A DNA stretch of 64,000 bases from an uncultured Monoglobus sp. (lineage in GTDB: Bacteria > Bacillota > Clostridia > Monoglobales > Monoglobaceae): NCBI GenBank assembly GCA_947624305.1, contig CANQKC010000005.1, positions 45,022 through 109,021 of the forward strand, read 5' to 3'. Position 1 is the stretch's first letter. The number at the start of each line of letters is the position of its first letter. A program made the position numbers and the translations under genes. Positions 16,982 to 26,200 of this stretch are shown here, in pieces. Under the pieces are notes generated by a model. That model had not been told where the DNA came from and ran no database searches. It was given only the letters and a program-made list of their open reading frames with translations.

Positions 16982-17593
16982 TTAGTCAAATTTCTTTTTG
17001 ATAATTATGTCGACCTTGCGTCCGACATAGCCGACGATAACGTCGTCCGCGATGTTGGCGATGACCGACTTTTCAAGCTCGTCCCAGGTGTCCTTGTCGT
17101 CGCTTTTTTCGGCGCTCAACTTGTAGCTGCTGAGCGACCACGCGCTTGCCCAGATGTCATTGTAAAGACCGCCGTTTGCCGCGCCCATGTCGTAGAACTC
17201 AAGGTTCGCGTCGCCCGAGTATCTTGAAGCCTCGGCGTATCCGTCGGCCATGCTCTCGACAACGAGCTTGATCTTGTTGACAATTCCCTTCGCGGCCGCG
17301 TTCACGCCCGACTTTGAGAACGACATGATCTCTTCCTTTTTGTCCATGCTCATGCGCTTTGTCTTGATCGCGGCGTGGAGCTCAAAGTCGCTCCCGCTGT
17401 TCTCGATCCAGAACTCGCCGTTGCCTATCTCAAGCAGTTCGGGCATCATTCCGACCATTTCCTCGGCGAGCAGCTGAAGCTGGAGCGCCTGTTTCGGTGT
17501 GAGTTTGTTGTATTCGGCGGACTTTTCCGCCTCGTGCAGAATGCTGTCTAACGTTGATTTGTCATTGGTAAGCTTGCAAACGTCTGTTTTCAT
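16982..17593 (-). CDS. Uncharacterised protein with N-box-like segment (degenerate HATPase-like)
   Basis: I do not recognise a named family for this 203-residue soluble protein. The segment LQLQLLAEEMVGMMPELL resembles the N-box helix of anti-sigma-factor-type HATPases (RsbW/SpoIIAB). It is followed by strands (EFWIENSGSDFELHAAIKTK) and the repeated pattern SKSGVNAAAKGIVNKI. Clear D-box and G-box ATP-lid motifs are missing, so ATP binding is doubtful. It is divergent from the PP2C/HATPase receptor gene, so a partner-switching role is possible but is inference from context. GAGG lies 7 bases before the ATG. Confidence 0.7.
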   Translation of the reverse strand: MKTDVCKLTNDKSTLDSILHEAEKSAEYNKLTPKQALQLQLLAEEMVGMMPELLEIGNGEFWIENSGSDFELHAAIKTKRMSMDKKEEIMSFSKSGVNAAAKGIVNKIKLVVESMADGYAEASRYSGDANLEFYDMGAANGGLYNDIWASAWSLSSYKLSAEKSDDKDTWDELEKSVIANIADDVIVGYVGRKVDIIIKKKFD

Positions 17594-17684
17594 CGTTTAA
17601 CCTCTTTTCGTGTGTTATTTTAATCTTACTGCTCTCTATTATATATTAATTTTTTTCAAATTGCAATAACAAGTTGAATTTTTT

Positions 17685-17715
17685 GCATAAAAAGCTTGTT
17701 TTTGAGCGTAAACGG
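17685..17715 (+). promoter_or_regulatory. Candidate LytTR operator upstream of the receptor phosphatase gene
   Basis: GCATAAAAAG (17685-17694) and GCGTAAACGG (17706-17715) have the same 21-bp period and order as the repeats before the kinase gene. Here the second copy lies 23 bp upstream of the -35, about two helical turns further than at the kinase promoter, so the face of the helix is kept. Confidence 0.5.
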
Positions 17716-17738
17716 ACGGCGTTTGGCCGAAAAACGTA

Positions 17739-17768
17739 TTGCGCTCCCGCAGTTTTTTATGATATAAT
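17739..17768 (+). promoter_or_regulatory. Promoter of the receptor phosphatase gene
   Basis: TTGCGC (17739-17744), an 18-bp spacer and TATAAT (17763-17768) lie 32 bp upstream of the ATG. Confidence 0.7.
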
Positions 17769-17800
17769 AATTAAAAATCTAATTCGGAGATGATGCGTGT

Positions 17801-20638
17801 ATGAGCTTAACACTTATTTTGCCCGTTTTGTATAACGCGGCGGCGGCGGTGATATTCTATCTGGCCGAAACGAAAACGCCTTTCGGCAAGCTGAACAAAC
17901 GCGCGCGGCAGATAATTATCGGCGCGGTTTTCGGAGCGCTTGCGATTTTGTCGAGCACGAACCTTATTGGCGTTGACATCGGCGCGGGAGTTATCATAAA
18001 CGTGCGCGACGCCTCGCCGATCTGCGCTGCGCTTATTTTCGGCGGCACCGCGGGCATGACCGCGGGTCTGATCGGCGGCGTGTACCGCTTTGTCGCGCCG
18101 TTTTTCGGCCTCGCCGGAACCTATACCCAGATCGCGTGCTCGATCTCGACCGTGATGTCGAGCATTATCGCTGTGTGGCTCAGAAAGGTAATGTTTGACG
18201 ATAAAAAGGCGACATGGATATACGGCCTGGGAACCGCGCTTATCTGCGAGGTATTCCATATGCTGATGATCTTTTTCACCAACATGAACGACACCGCCAC
18301 AGCGTTCTCGTTTGTGCGCGGCGCGACCGTTCCGATGATCCTTTATAACATGCTTGCGGTCGGCGCCTCGATTATATGCGTCACGCTTGTGAGCCGCGAA
18401 AGGCCGCTTGTTCCGCGCAGGTCGCTGAACGATCGGCGCATATCAAAGACGTTCCAGAAATGGCTGCTTGTCTGCGTCATAATCGCGTACACGCTGACGA
18501 GCTTGTTCACGTTCGTCCTTCAGAACAGAATGTCCGAAACCGAGACCGAGTCGGTCATAGACACCGCCATAGCCGATGTTATCAAGGACATAAGCGACGC
18601 CTCGGATGAGAACCTTCTCGAAAAGACGCGCGCCGTCGCGGGGGATTACGAAGCCTCCGCCGACAAGAGCGCGGAGTATCTGGCGAGCCTCAACGCGGCC
18701 TACAACACGATCGAGATAAACGTTATTGACAAAGACGGATTTATCATAACAAGCACAAACCCGGATTACATAGGATTTGACATGAGGTCCGGTGAGCAGT
18801 CGGCCGAGTTCCTCGCGCTCAACGACGGCGAAACGCGGGAATATGTTCAGCCCTACATGCCACACACCCACAGCGACGGCGAGTACAGAAAATACGCCGG
18901 GGTCGTTTTGTCGGAGGGCGGCTTCATTCAGGTGGGCTACGATTACAAACGCTTCAAGGCCGACATAGACAGCTTTGTCGGCAGGATAGCGAGGAACCGT
19001 CACATAGGCAACACCGGATTTATCTTGATCTGCGACAGTGACTGGAACATCGCGACCGTCGGCACGCAATACTCGGGCCAAAACCTCCACTCGATGGGAA
19101 TTATGACCGAAAGCGCTTCTCTCGCCGAACGGACAGTGTTTGAAACCAAGATATACGACAAGACGTATTTCGGTGAGTATGCCTTTGTCGAGGGCTATTA
19201 TATCTTCGGCGCGATCCCCAAGTCGGAGGCGGAGTTTATAAGCGATCTGTCTACATACCTCAGCTTGTTTATGGACATTCTCATTTTTGCGGCGCTGTTT
19301 ATCCTGATATATTTCCTGCTCAAGCGGGTCATCATCAACAATATCGAAAAGGTCAACAGCTCGCTGTCGCGCATCACGGGCGGCGACCTTGACGTGACGG
19401 TCAACGTGCGCACCAACCGCGAGTTCGCTTCGCTGTCAGACGATATAAATTCCACGGTCGACACGCTCAAGCGTTACATCGCCGAGGCGGAGGCGAGGAT
19501 CGACAAGGAACTCGAGTTTGCGAAGCAGATACAGTATTCCGCGATCCCCAACGTGTTCCCGCCGTTCCCCGGCAGGAAGGAGTTTGACGTTTTTGCGCGG
19601 ATGTACACCGCGAAAGAGGTCGGCGGAGACTTTTACGATTTCTACATGCTCGGCAACGCGTCGGTCGGCTTTGTGATCGCCGACGTTTCGGGCAAGGGAA
19701 TACCCGCGGCCATGTTCATGATGCGCGCCAAGTCGGTCATCAAGGACCTCGCCGAAAGCGGAATGGAGGTTGAGGATATCTTCACGACCGCGAACGAGAG
19801 ACTTTGCGAGAACAATGACGCGGGAATGTTTGTCACCGCGTGGATGGGAATTCTCGATCTTACGAGCGGAGTTCTTGCCTGCGCGAACGCGGGCCACAAT
19901 TCGCCGGTTGTCTGCCATGCCGACGGCACCTATGAGGTTGTCAAGCAGAAGGCGGGCTTTGTCCTCGGCGGCATGGACGGAATAAAATACCGCAGACAGG
20001 AAATGAAGCTCCTGCCCGGCGACCGCGTATTTGTCTACACCGACGGCGTTACCGAGGCCAACGACGAAAACGAGGACTTCTACGGTGAGGAGCGCATGCT
20101 CAAGGTCATCGCCGCGAACGCCGTGACCGGCCCCGAGGGAATTTGCCGCGCCGTCAAGTCTGACCTTGACATTTTTGCTGGCGGCGCGCCTCAGTTTGAC
20201 GACATAACTATGCTCAGCTTCATATTGAATTATGTCATCAGCGACGACTCGATCGCCTTCATCCCGGGCGAGAGCTCCACTGACGCCGTGATCGGCTTCA
20301 CCAACATGATCAAGTCAAGGCTCGGCGTTGTTCCTAAGATAGGCAACCGCGTGAGCATCGCGATCGACGAGATCTACGCCAACATCCTGAACCACAGCAA
20401 GGCTACGTACGCCTCGATCTCACATTCGATAAAGGACGGCAAACTGTATCTCAGGTTCGAGGACAACGGAATACCGTATAATCCGCTCGACGCGCCCGAG
20501 CCCGATATCACACTGTCGGCCGACGAGCGTCAGATAGGCGGCCTCGGAATTCTGCTCGTCCGCAAGATGACCGAGTCAATGGAATACTCACGCGAGGGCG
20601 ACAGAAATATTCTGACGCTCACCGTGGCGCTGCTCTGA
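17801..20638 (+). CDS. Five-module receptor: 5TMR-LYT / sensor / HAMP / PP2C (SpoIIE) / HATPase
   Basis: The 945-residue membrane signalling protein reads in order: a 5TMR-LYT membrane module (about 1-200, with IGVDIGAGVIINVRDASPICAALIFGG), a further helix (about 220), an extracytoplasmic dCache-like sensor (about 240-480), a helix (about 490), HAMP (about 505-560) and a SpoIIE-type PP2C phosphatase (about 575-800). The phosphatase has VGGDFYDF, VIADVSGKGIPAAMFM and FDDITML metal-binding motifs. A C-terminal RsbW-like HATPase follows (IAIDEIYANILNHS, LRFEDNGIPYNPL, GGLGILLVRKM). Having both phosphatase and kinase-like domains in one receptor suggests an entire partner-switch input. No STAS anti-anti-sigma gene is nearby. 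A strong terminator follows. Confidence 0.93.
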   Translation: MSLTLILPVLYNAAAAVIFYLAETKTPFGKLNKRARQIIIGAVFGALAILSSTNLIGVDIGAGVIINVRDASPICAALIFGGTAGMTAGLIGGVYRFVAPFFGLAGTYTQIACSISTVMSSIIAVWLRKVMFDDKKATWIYGLGTALICEVFHMLMIFFTNMNDTATAFSFVRGATVPMILYNMLAVGASIICVTLVSRERPLVPRRSLNDRRISKTFQKWLLVCVIIAYTLTSLFTFVLQNRMSETETESVIDTAIADVIKDISDASDENLLEKTRAVAGDYEASADKSAEYLASLNAAYNTIEINVIDKDGFIITSTNPDYIGFDMRSGEQSAEFLALNDGETREYVQPYMPHTHSDGEYRKYAGVVLSEGGFIQVGYDYKRFKADIDSFVGRIARNRHIGNTGFILICDSDWNIATVGTQYSGQNLHSMGIMTESASLAERTVFETKIYDKTYFGEYAFVEGYYIFGAIPKSEAEFISDLSTYLSLFMDILIFAALFILIYFLLKRVIINNIEKVNSSLSRITGGDLDVTVNVRTNREFASLSDDINSTVDTLKRYIAEAEARIDKELEFAKQIQYSAIPNVFPPFPGRKEFDVFARMYTAKEVGGDFYDFYMLGNASVGFVIADVSGKGIPAAMFMMRAKSVIKDLAESGMEVEDIFTTANERLCENNDAGMFVTAWMGILDLTSGVLACANAGHNSPVVCHADGTYEVVKQKAGFVLGGMDGIKYRRQEMKLLPGDRVFVYTDGVTEANDENEDFYGEERMLKVIAANAVTGPEGICRAVKSDLDIFAGGAPQFDDITMLSFILNYVISDDSIAFIPGESSTDAVIGFTNMIKSRLGVVPKIGNRVSIAIDEIYANILNHSKATYASISHSIKDGKLYLRFEDNGIPYNPLDAPEPDITLSADERQIGGLGILLVRKMTESMEYSREGDRNILTLTVALL

Positions 20639-20657
20639 TCAAAAACAAAGTGAGAAG

Positions 20658-20685
20658 ATCCCGTTTTCGACAAACGGGATTTTTT
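20658..20685 (+). terminator. Intrinsic terminator
   Basis: A 9-bp stem (20658-20666 with 20672-20680, loop TCGAC) is followed by TTTTT, 20 bp after the receptor phosphatase stop codon. Confidence 0.88.
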
Positions 20686-20753
20686 CACGCCCGTTTTGCC
20701 GAAATATATCGGTTTTTCTCATATTAACTTTTTATGAATATTTTCAATTTTGA

Positions 20754-20782
20754 TTGACTGTCTTTGGAAAAAAAGGTATAAT
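20754..20782 (+). promoter_or_regulatory. Promoter of the citrate synthase gene
   Basis: TTGACT (20754-20759), a 17-bp spacer and TATAAT (20777-20782) lie 39 bp upstream of the ATG at 20822. Confidence 0.85.
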
Positions 20783-20821
20783 TACTATGTGGATTTATAC
20801 TTTCGGAAAAGGAGGATCAGT

Positions 20822-22177
20822 ATGAAGCGCATATCTCAAATTTCACCGGATGTTTATGAGCTTGCGGAAAAGTGTGTGTCAAACTCGAAAATTGACCCTT
20901 CGCTTTACGGCAAATACGATGTGAAGCGCGGCCTGCGCGACATTGACGGCAAAGGAGTGCTCACGGGACTTACCGAAATTTCGGAAATCATTTCAAATAA
21001 AATTATAGACGGGAAAAAGGTTCAGTGCGACGGCGAGCTTTACTACAGAGGCTACAATATAATCGACATAGTCAAAAATCTTAACGGGCGCAGGTTCGGC
21101 TTTGAGGAAACGGCGTATCTGCTGCTTTTCGGCGAGCTGCCCGACAAAAGCGAGCTTGACATGCTTTTAAAGCTGCTTTCGGAATACCGCAAGCTGCCGA
21201 CAAGCTTTGTTCGCGACATTATACTGAAGGCCCCGAGCAACGACATGATGAACACCCTGCAGCGCAGCGTGCTGACCTTGTTCGCGTATGACAAAAAGGC
21301 CAACGACACGTCGATCCCGAATGTTCTGCGCCAGTGCCTGCAGCTCATTGCCTTGTTCCCGCTGTTTTCGGTTTACGGCTATCAGGCATATAACCACTAT
21401 TACGGCGGAAACAGTCTGTTTATACATCAGCCTGTCTCGAGTTACTCGACCGCGGAAAACATTCTGCACTGCCTGAGGCCCGACGGCAAGTTCACGCAGA
21501 TCGAGGCGAAAATTCTGGATATAGCGCTTATTCTCCACGCCGAGCACGGAGGCGGAAACAACTCCACCTTCACCGATCATGTTGTCACAAGCTCGGGCAC
21601 GGATACATACTCGGTCATCGCCGCGGCGCTCGGTTCGCTCAAGGGCCCGAAGCACGGCGGCGCCAACATCAAGGTCATAGAGATGTTTGAGAATATCAAA
21701 GAAAACATTTCCGATTGGACCGACGAGGACGAGATCAAGGCCTATCTCTCGAAAATGCTTGACGGCGAGGTTAATGACAAGAGCGGTCTCATATACGGAA
21801 TGGGCCACGCCGTATACTCGATTTCAGACCCGAGAGCCAAGGTGTTCAGCTCGTTTGTGGAGCGCCTTTCAAAAGAGAAGGGACGGAGCGAGGAATACGG
21901 ACTCTATGCCCTTATTGAGCGCCTCGCGCCCGAGGTCATCTCGGAAAAGCGTAAGATATATAAAGGCGTCAGCGCGAACGTTGACTTTTACAGCGGTTTT
22001 GTGTACAACATGCTTGATTTGCCGACCGAACTGTTCACTCCCCTGTTCGCGATAGCGAGAATAGCGGGCTGGAGCGCGCACAGACTTGAGGAGCTTATTA
22101 ACATGGGCAAGATCATAAGGCCCGCGTATAAAAACGTTGCCGGGCACAGGGAATATGTGGAATTTGACAAGCGTTAA
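20822..22177 (+). CDS. Citrate synthase (citrate/2-methylcitrate synthase family)
   Basis: The enzyme condenses oxaloacetate with acetyl-CoA to citrate. In an anaerobe with an incomplete TCA cycle this mainly feeds 2-oxoglutarate and glutamate synthesis. The 451-residue protein shows the three catalytic regions: ILHAEHGGGNNST, LKGPKHGGANIK and NVDFYSGFVY. The start at 20822 follows AAAGGAGG and is preferred over the upstream in-frame ATG at 20750, which overlaps the promoter. The N-terminal 60 residues are longer than in the shortest bacterial enzymes but usual for clostridial ones. A 2-methylcitrate synthase activity cannot be excluded. Confidence 0.95.
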   Translation: MKRISQISPDVYELAEKCVSNSKIDPSLYGKYDVKRGLRDIDGKGVLTGLTEISEIISNKIIDGKKVQCDGELYYRGYNIIDIVKNLNGRRFGFEETAYLLLFGELPDKSELDMLLKLLSEYRKLPTSFVRDIILKAPSNDMMNTLQRSVLTLFAYDKKANDTSIPNVLRQCLQLIALFPLFSVYGYQAYNHYYGGNSLFIHQPVSSYSTAENILHCLRPDGKFTQIEAKILDIALILHAEHGGGNNSTFTDHVVTSSGTDTYSVIAAALGSLKGPKHGGANIKVIEMFENIKENISDWTDEDEIKAYLSKMLDGEVNDKSGLIYGMGHAVYSISDPRAKVFSSFVERLSKEKGRSEEYGLYALIERLAPEVISEKRKIYKGVSANVDFYSGFVYNMLDLPTELFTPLFAIARIAGWSAHRLEELINMGKIIRPAYKNVAGHREYVEFDKR

Positions 22178-22201
22178 TTTTAGTGAATTTTCAAAATCCG
22201 C

Positions 22202-22231
22202 TTGACAAAGCGCGGTTTAAGATATTATAAT
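22202..22231 (+). promoter_or_regulatory. Promoter of the reverse rubrerythrin gene
   Basis: A consensus TTGACA (22202-22207), an 18-bp spacer and TATAAT (22226-22231) lie 62 bp before the ATG. No obvious PerR-type palindrome is visible. Confidence 0.85.
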
Positions 22232-22293
22232 AAATAGGATAACTGTGAAGAAAAATTAATTTAAAATACATTTTTAATATGGAGGTAAGAATT

Positions 22294-22836
22294 ATGAAGA
22301 AATGGGTATGCGGAGTATGCGGATATATTTATGAAGGCGAGACGCCGCCGGAGCAATGTCCTCAGTGTAAGGCTCCCGCGAGCGCGTTTAAGGAGCAGGA
22401 AGGCGGCCTTTCCTGGGCTTGCGAGCACGTTATCGGTATCGCGAAGGACGTTGACCCCAGAGTTATAGAGGGCCTCAAGGCAAACTTCACAGGTGAGTGC
22501 ACCGAGGTCGGCATGTATCTTGCTATGGCAAGACAGGCTATCCGCGAGGGTTATCCCGAGATCGGCGCTTTCTATCAGCAGGCCGCTTATGAGGAAGCCG
22601 AGCACGCGGCCAAGTTCGCCGAGCTTTTGGGCGAGGTAGTATATCCCGACACCAAGAAGAACCTGCAGCTCAGAGCCGAGGCCGAGTGCGGCGCGACGGC
22701 GGGCAAGCTGGAACTCGCGAAGCTCGCGAAAGAGCTGAACTATGACGCGATCCACGACACCGTTCACGAGATGGCCAAGGACGAAGCAAGACACGGCTGC
22801 GGCTTTGAGGGACTGCTCAAGAGATATTTCGGATAA
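22294..22836 (+). CDS. Reverse rubrerythrin (rubredoxin domain first), NADH peroxidase type
   Basis: The protein reduces hydrogen peroxide at a diiron site with electrons from a rubredoxin centre, an oxygen-defence function of anaerobes. Unlike classical rubrerythrin the rubredoxin domain is N-terminal: CGVCGY and CPQCK (residues 5-33). It is followed by the four-helix ferritin-like domain with [36 protein letters not shown] and [15 protein letters not shown] supplying Glu/His iron ligands. GGAGGT lies 7 bases before the ATG at 22294, so the in-frame ATG at 22279 is not the start. Single-gene unit with its own promoter. Confidence 0.95.
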   Translation: MKKWVCGVCGYIYEGETPPEQCPQCKAPASAFKEQEGGLSWACEHVIGIAKDVDPRVIEGLKANFTGECTEVGMYLAMARQAIREGYPEIGAFYQQAAYEEAEHAAKFAELLGEVVYPDTKKNLQLRAEAECGATAGKLELAKLAKELNYDAIHDTVHEMAKDEARHGCGFEGLLKRYFG

Positions 22837-22952
22837 TAAAAAAGTACATAAATTTGATTTGGAAACGCTTTGAAAGTTCCGGAAAGCATTGGCAAGCGCC
22901 GGAAAATCACGGAGCTCTTGCGTTTAAAGGAATAGGAAGCAACAATCATTTC

Positions 22953-22984
22953 AAAGACCCGAGGCTTCAAAGGCCCGGGTCTTT
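22953..22984 (+). terminator. Hairpin terminator downstream of reverse rubrerythrin
   Basis: The 9-bp stem AAAGACCCG (22953-22961) with CGGGTCTTT (22976-22984) has a 14-nt loop containing a small second pairing, followed by TTCATG. It lies 120 bp after the stop codon, so a processed 3' tail is implied. Confidence 0.6.
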
Positions 22985-23148
22985 TCATGTTTGGCTGCTG
23001 TTAATATCGGTTTGATCAATGAGAAGGCATCTTGAGACAAATCGAATAATTGTTTCTGAATATACGGTTTGCGGCGCGCGGGTGTCGTAAAAATCATGTT
23101 TGACTGCGTGAACGACATGCCTCGATTAATGAATTATATTTGAACATG

Positions 23149-23157
23149 TGATATAAT
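23149..23157 (+). promoter_or_regulatory. Extended -10 promoter of the giant SLH gene
   Basis: TGATATAAT (23149-23157) is a perfect extended -10. There is no convincing -35, which extended -10 promoters can lack. It leaves a leader of about 80 nt before the GGGAGG ribosome site at 23235. Confidence 0.6.
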
Positions 23158-23246
23158 TATATAAAAAGCTTGCGTAAAACCGGCATAACTGTCTGGGTTT
23201 TTATGGTGTAATTTAATTAAATTTATATATTCGGGAGGCATGACAA

Positions 23247-26200
23247 ATGAAGATCAGCATCAAACGGAAAGTAAAAAGTATTTTAAGCGCGGCGCTTGTT
23301 TTCGCTATGCTTGTGTGCTCGGTTCAGATCCCGGTGTTCGCCGCGGGCGACCCGATCTATCTGCCCGAGGACGATGTGGCGGATGAAATTATTTCAAGCG
23401 GCGCTTTTTATGTCTCGGTCTCAAACGCCGAGATCGACGAGAACGCGAACGCGCCGTATATTTTTAAGGTAGCGAGGGGCGGTGATAACCTGCCCGAGGC
23501 CTCGCTGCGCCTTAACATGACGGACATCACCGCGAGATACGGCAGCGACTACAAGATCAAGGTTCTCGGCGGCGAAATGCGGGAGAGCGTTAAAAACGCG
23601 CGGAAAAGCAGGTCGCTGCTTGAGGAGATCATGGAAAACCCCGATTCTATCGAGGAGCGGAACGACACCGACGTTCTGGTTGACAGCGAGAAGCTCGACG
23701 AGGAAACGGCGAACGAGCTTTATACCGAGGACGCCGAAAAACTCGGAAACTATTTGGGCGAGGCGTTGAGTGAACTTGACGCTCAGGAACCGACAGAGTC
23801 GGAGGAGCCGGAGGATGCCGAAGCGTCAGCCGAGCCGCGGGACTCCGATGTCGAGGCGGCCGATGAAGCGCCCGAGGTTTCGGCGGAGCCCGAAACGCTC
23901 GATGACCCGAATGAGGACTCTGTCGAAACGGAAGCTGACGGCACGGAGGCCGCTGCCGTGAGCCTCAAGGCCGCCAAGAGTCTGGCGACGGGTCTTGAGT
24001 CCGACAAGACGCCGATGGACGGCGGCGGAAGCATGGCGCAGTTCACCGACGACATGCTGTCCGCGCTTTCGCTTGAGATGGACAGCGCCTACCTCGTGCT
24101 TGATTTTGCCGAGGGCGAGAGCGAAAAGTGCATAGAGATCATTCCGAATGATAATATAAGCGGCGACGGCGACAGAATGTTCATGGCGGCTCTTTTCCCC
24201 ATAACCGAGAGCGCCGTGATAAGCGACAGAAAGGGCCTCACCGTCTCGATCAAGGACGATGAGGAGCAGGAGCCTGCCGTGATCTCGTTCGGAAGCTCGG
24301 AGTATTATCCCGAGGGCGGCTATATAAGGGTCACGCTTGAAAGGAGCGGGGCGATAAATCAAATGGTGGCGGTCAAGGTCTCAACCTCGGACGGCACCGC
24401 GGCGGCAGGCCGCGACTATTCGCAGGTAGACACCGAGGCGGCATTCCCCTACGGCGTGACCGAACGCGCTCTCAACATACCCATCAGGAGTGAATATTTA
24501 GGCGATGATGCCGACTTTAACATCACGCTCTCCGACCCGAAGGGCTGTGTCATTGGCGGAAACCCGACCGCGCGCGGAATTATCCCCGCGGGCAGCGAGA
24601 GCTATTCGTTTGAAAGCGTGGCGGAAAACGAGGTGGACGACGAGGTAACCGCGGCGGATTCCGCAGGCGATGATGATGTTGTTCTCGGCGACGCGTATGA
24701 TTTTAATAATTTTGGTGTGAGAACAAGCATGGCGTTAGGTAAAGCCGGTATCATGGATAAAATAAATACTCAATACGAAGTGGTTGCCGATGCTCATTGG
24801 AATTATAATTCACCGAGAATAGAGACAATAGCTCATGGGTATTTGGATAAGAACAGAACAACTGATTATAAAGGATATATCTATAACGGAATCGAGTTTG
24901 ATTGTTCTTGCAGCGGTGACGGCGATACCATTATTGGTTTTTGCGGCGAGCATACGATATCCACTCCAATTTATGAAAACTCGGGAACATGGGACAGGCA
25001 AAAAATAGATGTATTTCAAAAAGAAGAACGAATGGGCGGTACCACAGGACCCATTGGGCATTCGGGAAAACTGCTTAATATGTTTGAAATACACTTGACG
25101 TACGATAAGGGCGTGACCCATAATGCCAGAGATTTGAAAATATACTCGGCGTCTCTCATATTAAGGCCGTTTGACATTGCGCTCGAGGGTCCCATACCTC
25201 TTAAATTCCTTGACGGCGACGGAAATTACAAGAACAACACGGAGATCGGCGGAGAGATCGCGGATGCTACAAAGGTCTCGCTCAGCGGCGCGGTGAGCGG
25301 AAAGATAGTAAGATTTGCCAAAGACGGCAGCGATACGATCACCGTCAACACAGGGGGCAAATACTCGCTCATAACGAATCTTAATATCGTGAACAGCGAC
25401 AGCAAAGAATCGACACAGATAGATAAAAAATACATAAGCGGACTCGGAACAAATTCGGTCTCGGTCAAGCTCACCGAAGATTTCTTGGATAATTATGCGG
25501 ACTATGTTCAATATCCGGACAACGGAAGCCACGGCAAAAAGGGACAGTTCAACATTCAGCCCGTGCTCGGTTATATAGACACGACCGTCAACATAAACGC
25601 CGATCCGCTTAACGCGGCCTCGGTCACGGCGAGCGGAAACGTTCAGCCGAACAGCGACGGCTCATACACCTACCACAAGGGCGATACCATAAGATTTACT
25701 CAGACAATAAACCAGCCCGATATGTATACCTCTGACAGAATAAAGATAGTGACCGAGGGAAATAACAATCCGAACGACAGTCTGGTAAAATACGACGAAA
25801 AGCCCGATGGCAGCCTCACGAATTACTGCACATATTTTAATAACTGCAGCAAAATAGACGTAACGCCTTACTACACCAGACAGGGCAATCAGATAATCGT
25901 CAGAGTAGCCAAGACCGATCTTGACAAGTTCGACACAAGCAAGGGTATATTCACAAACACGAGCGCCGATACCGGGGATTATATGGAATATGTTGTGTCG
26001 GACGACAACGTGGTCGAGGACTTCTATGAAATGACGGCCGCGCCCGCGCAGGACGGATATATTTCGATTTGGCGGCAGACCGGCACGGACACGACGCAAT
26101 ACGCGCAAAACACATTTTATTTCAAGGCGGACTCCGACCCGCAGAAAAACATAGTATTTCTGACCTGCGTGAAGGCGGATGATACCCCCTATGTTTTAAG

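Larger units (their letters stand above)
22837..23246. other. 410-bp intergenic region
   Basis: It contains a hairpin terminator at 22953-22984 and the promoter region of the giant SLH gene near 23149. Between them (about 22990-23140) I see no open frame with a ribosome site and no structure I can name. The first 100 bp (22850-22940) is rich in GGAAA/CCGGAAA-like words without clear pairing. Confidence 0.6.

Noticed and set aside
22990..23140. Riboswitch or small RNA before the giant SLH gene
   Set aside because: I could find no stable hairpin series or conserved motif, only a terminator upstream and a promoter downstream.
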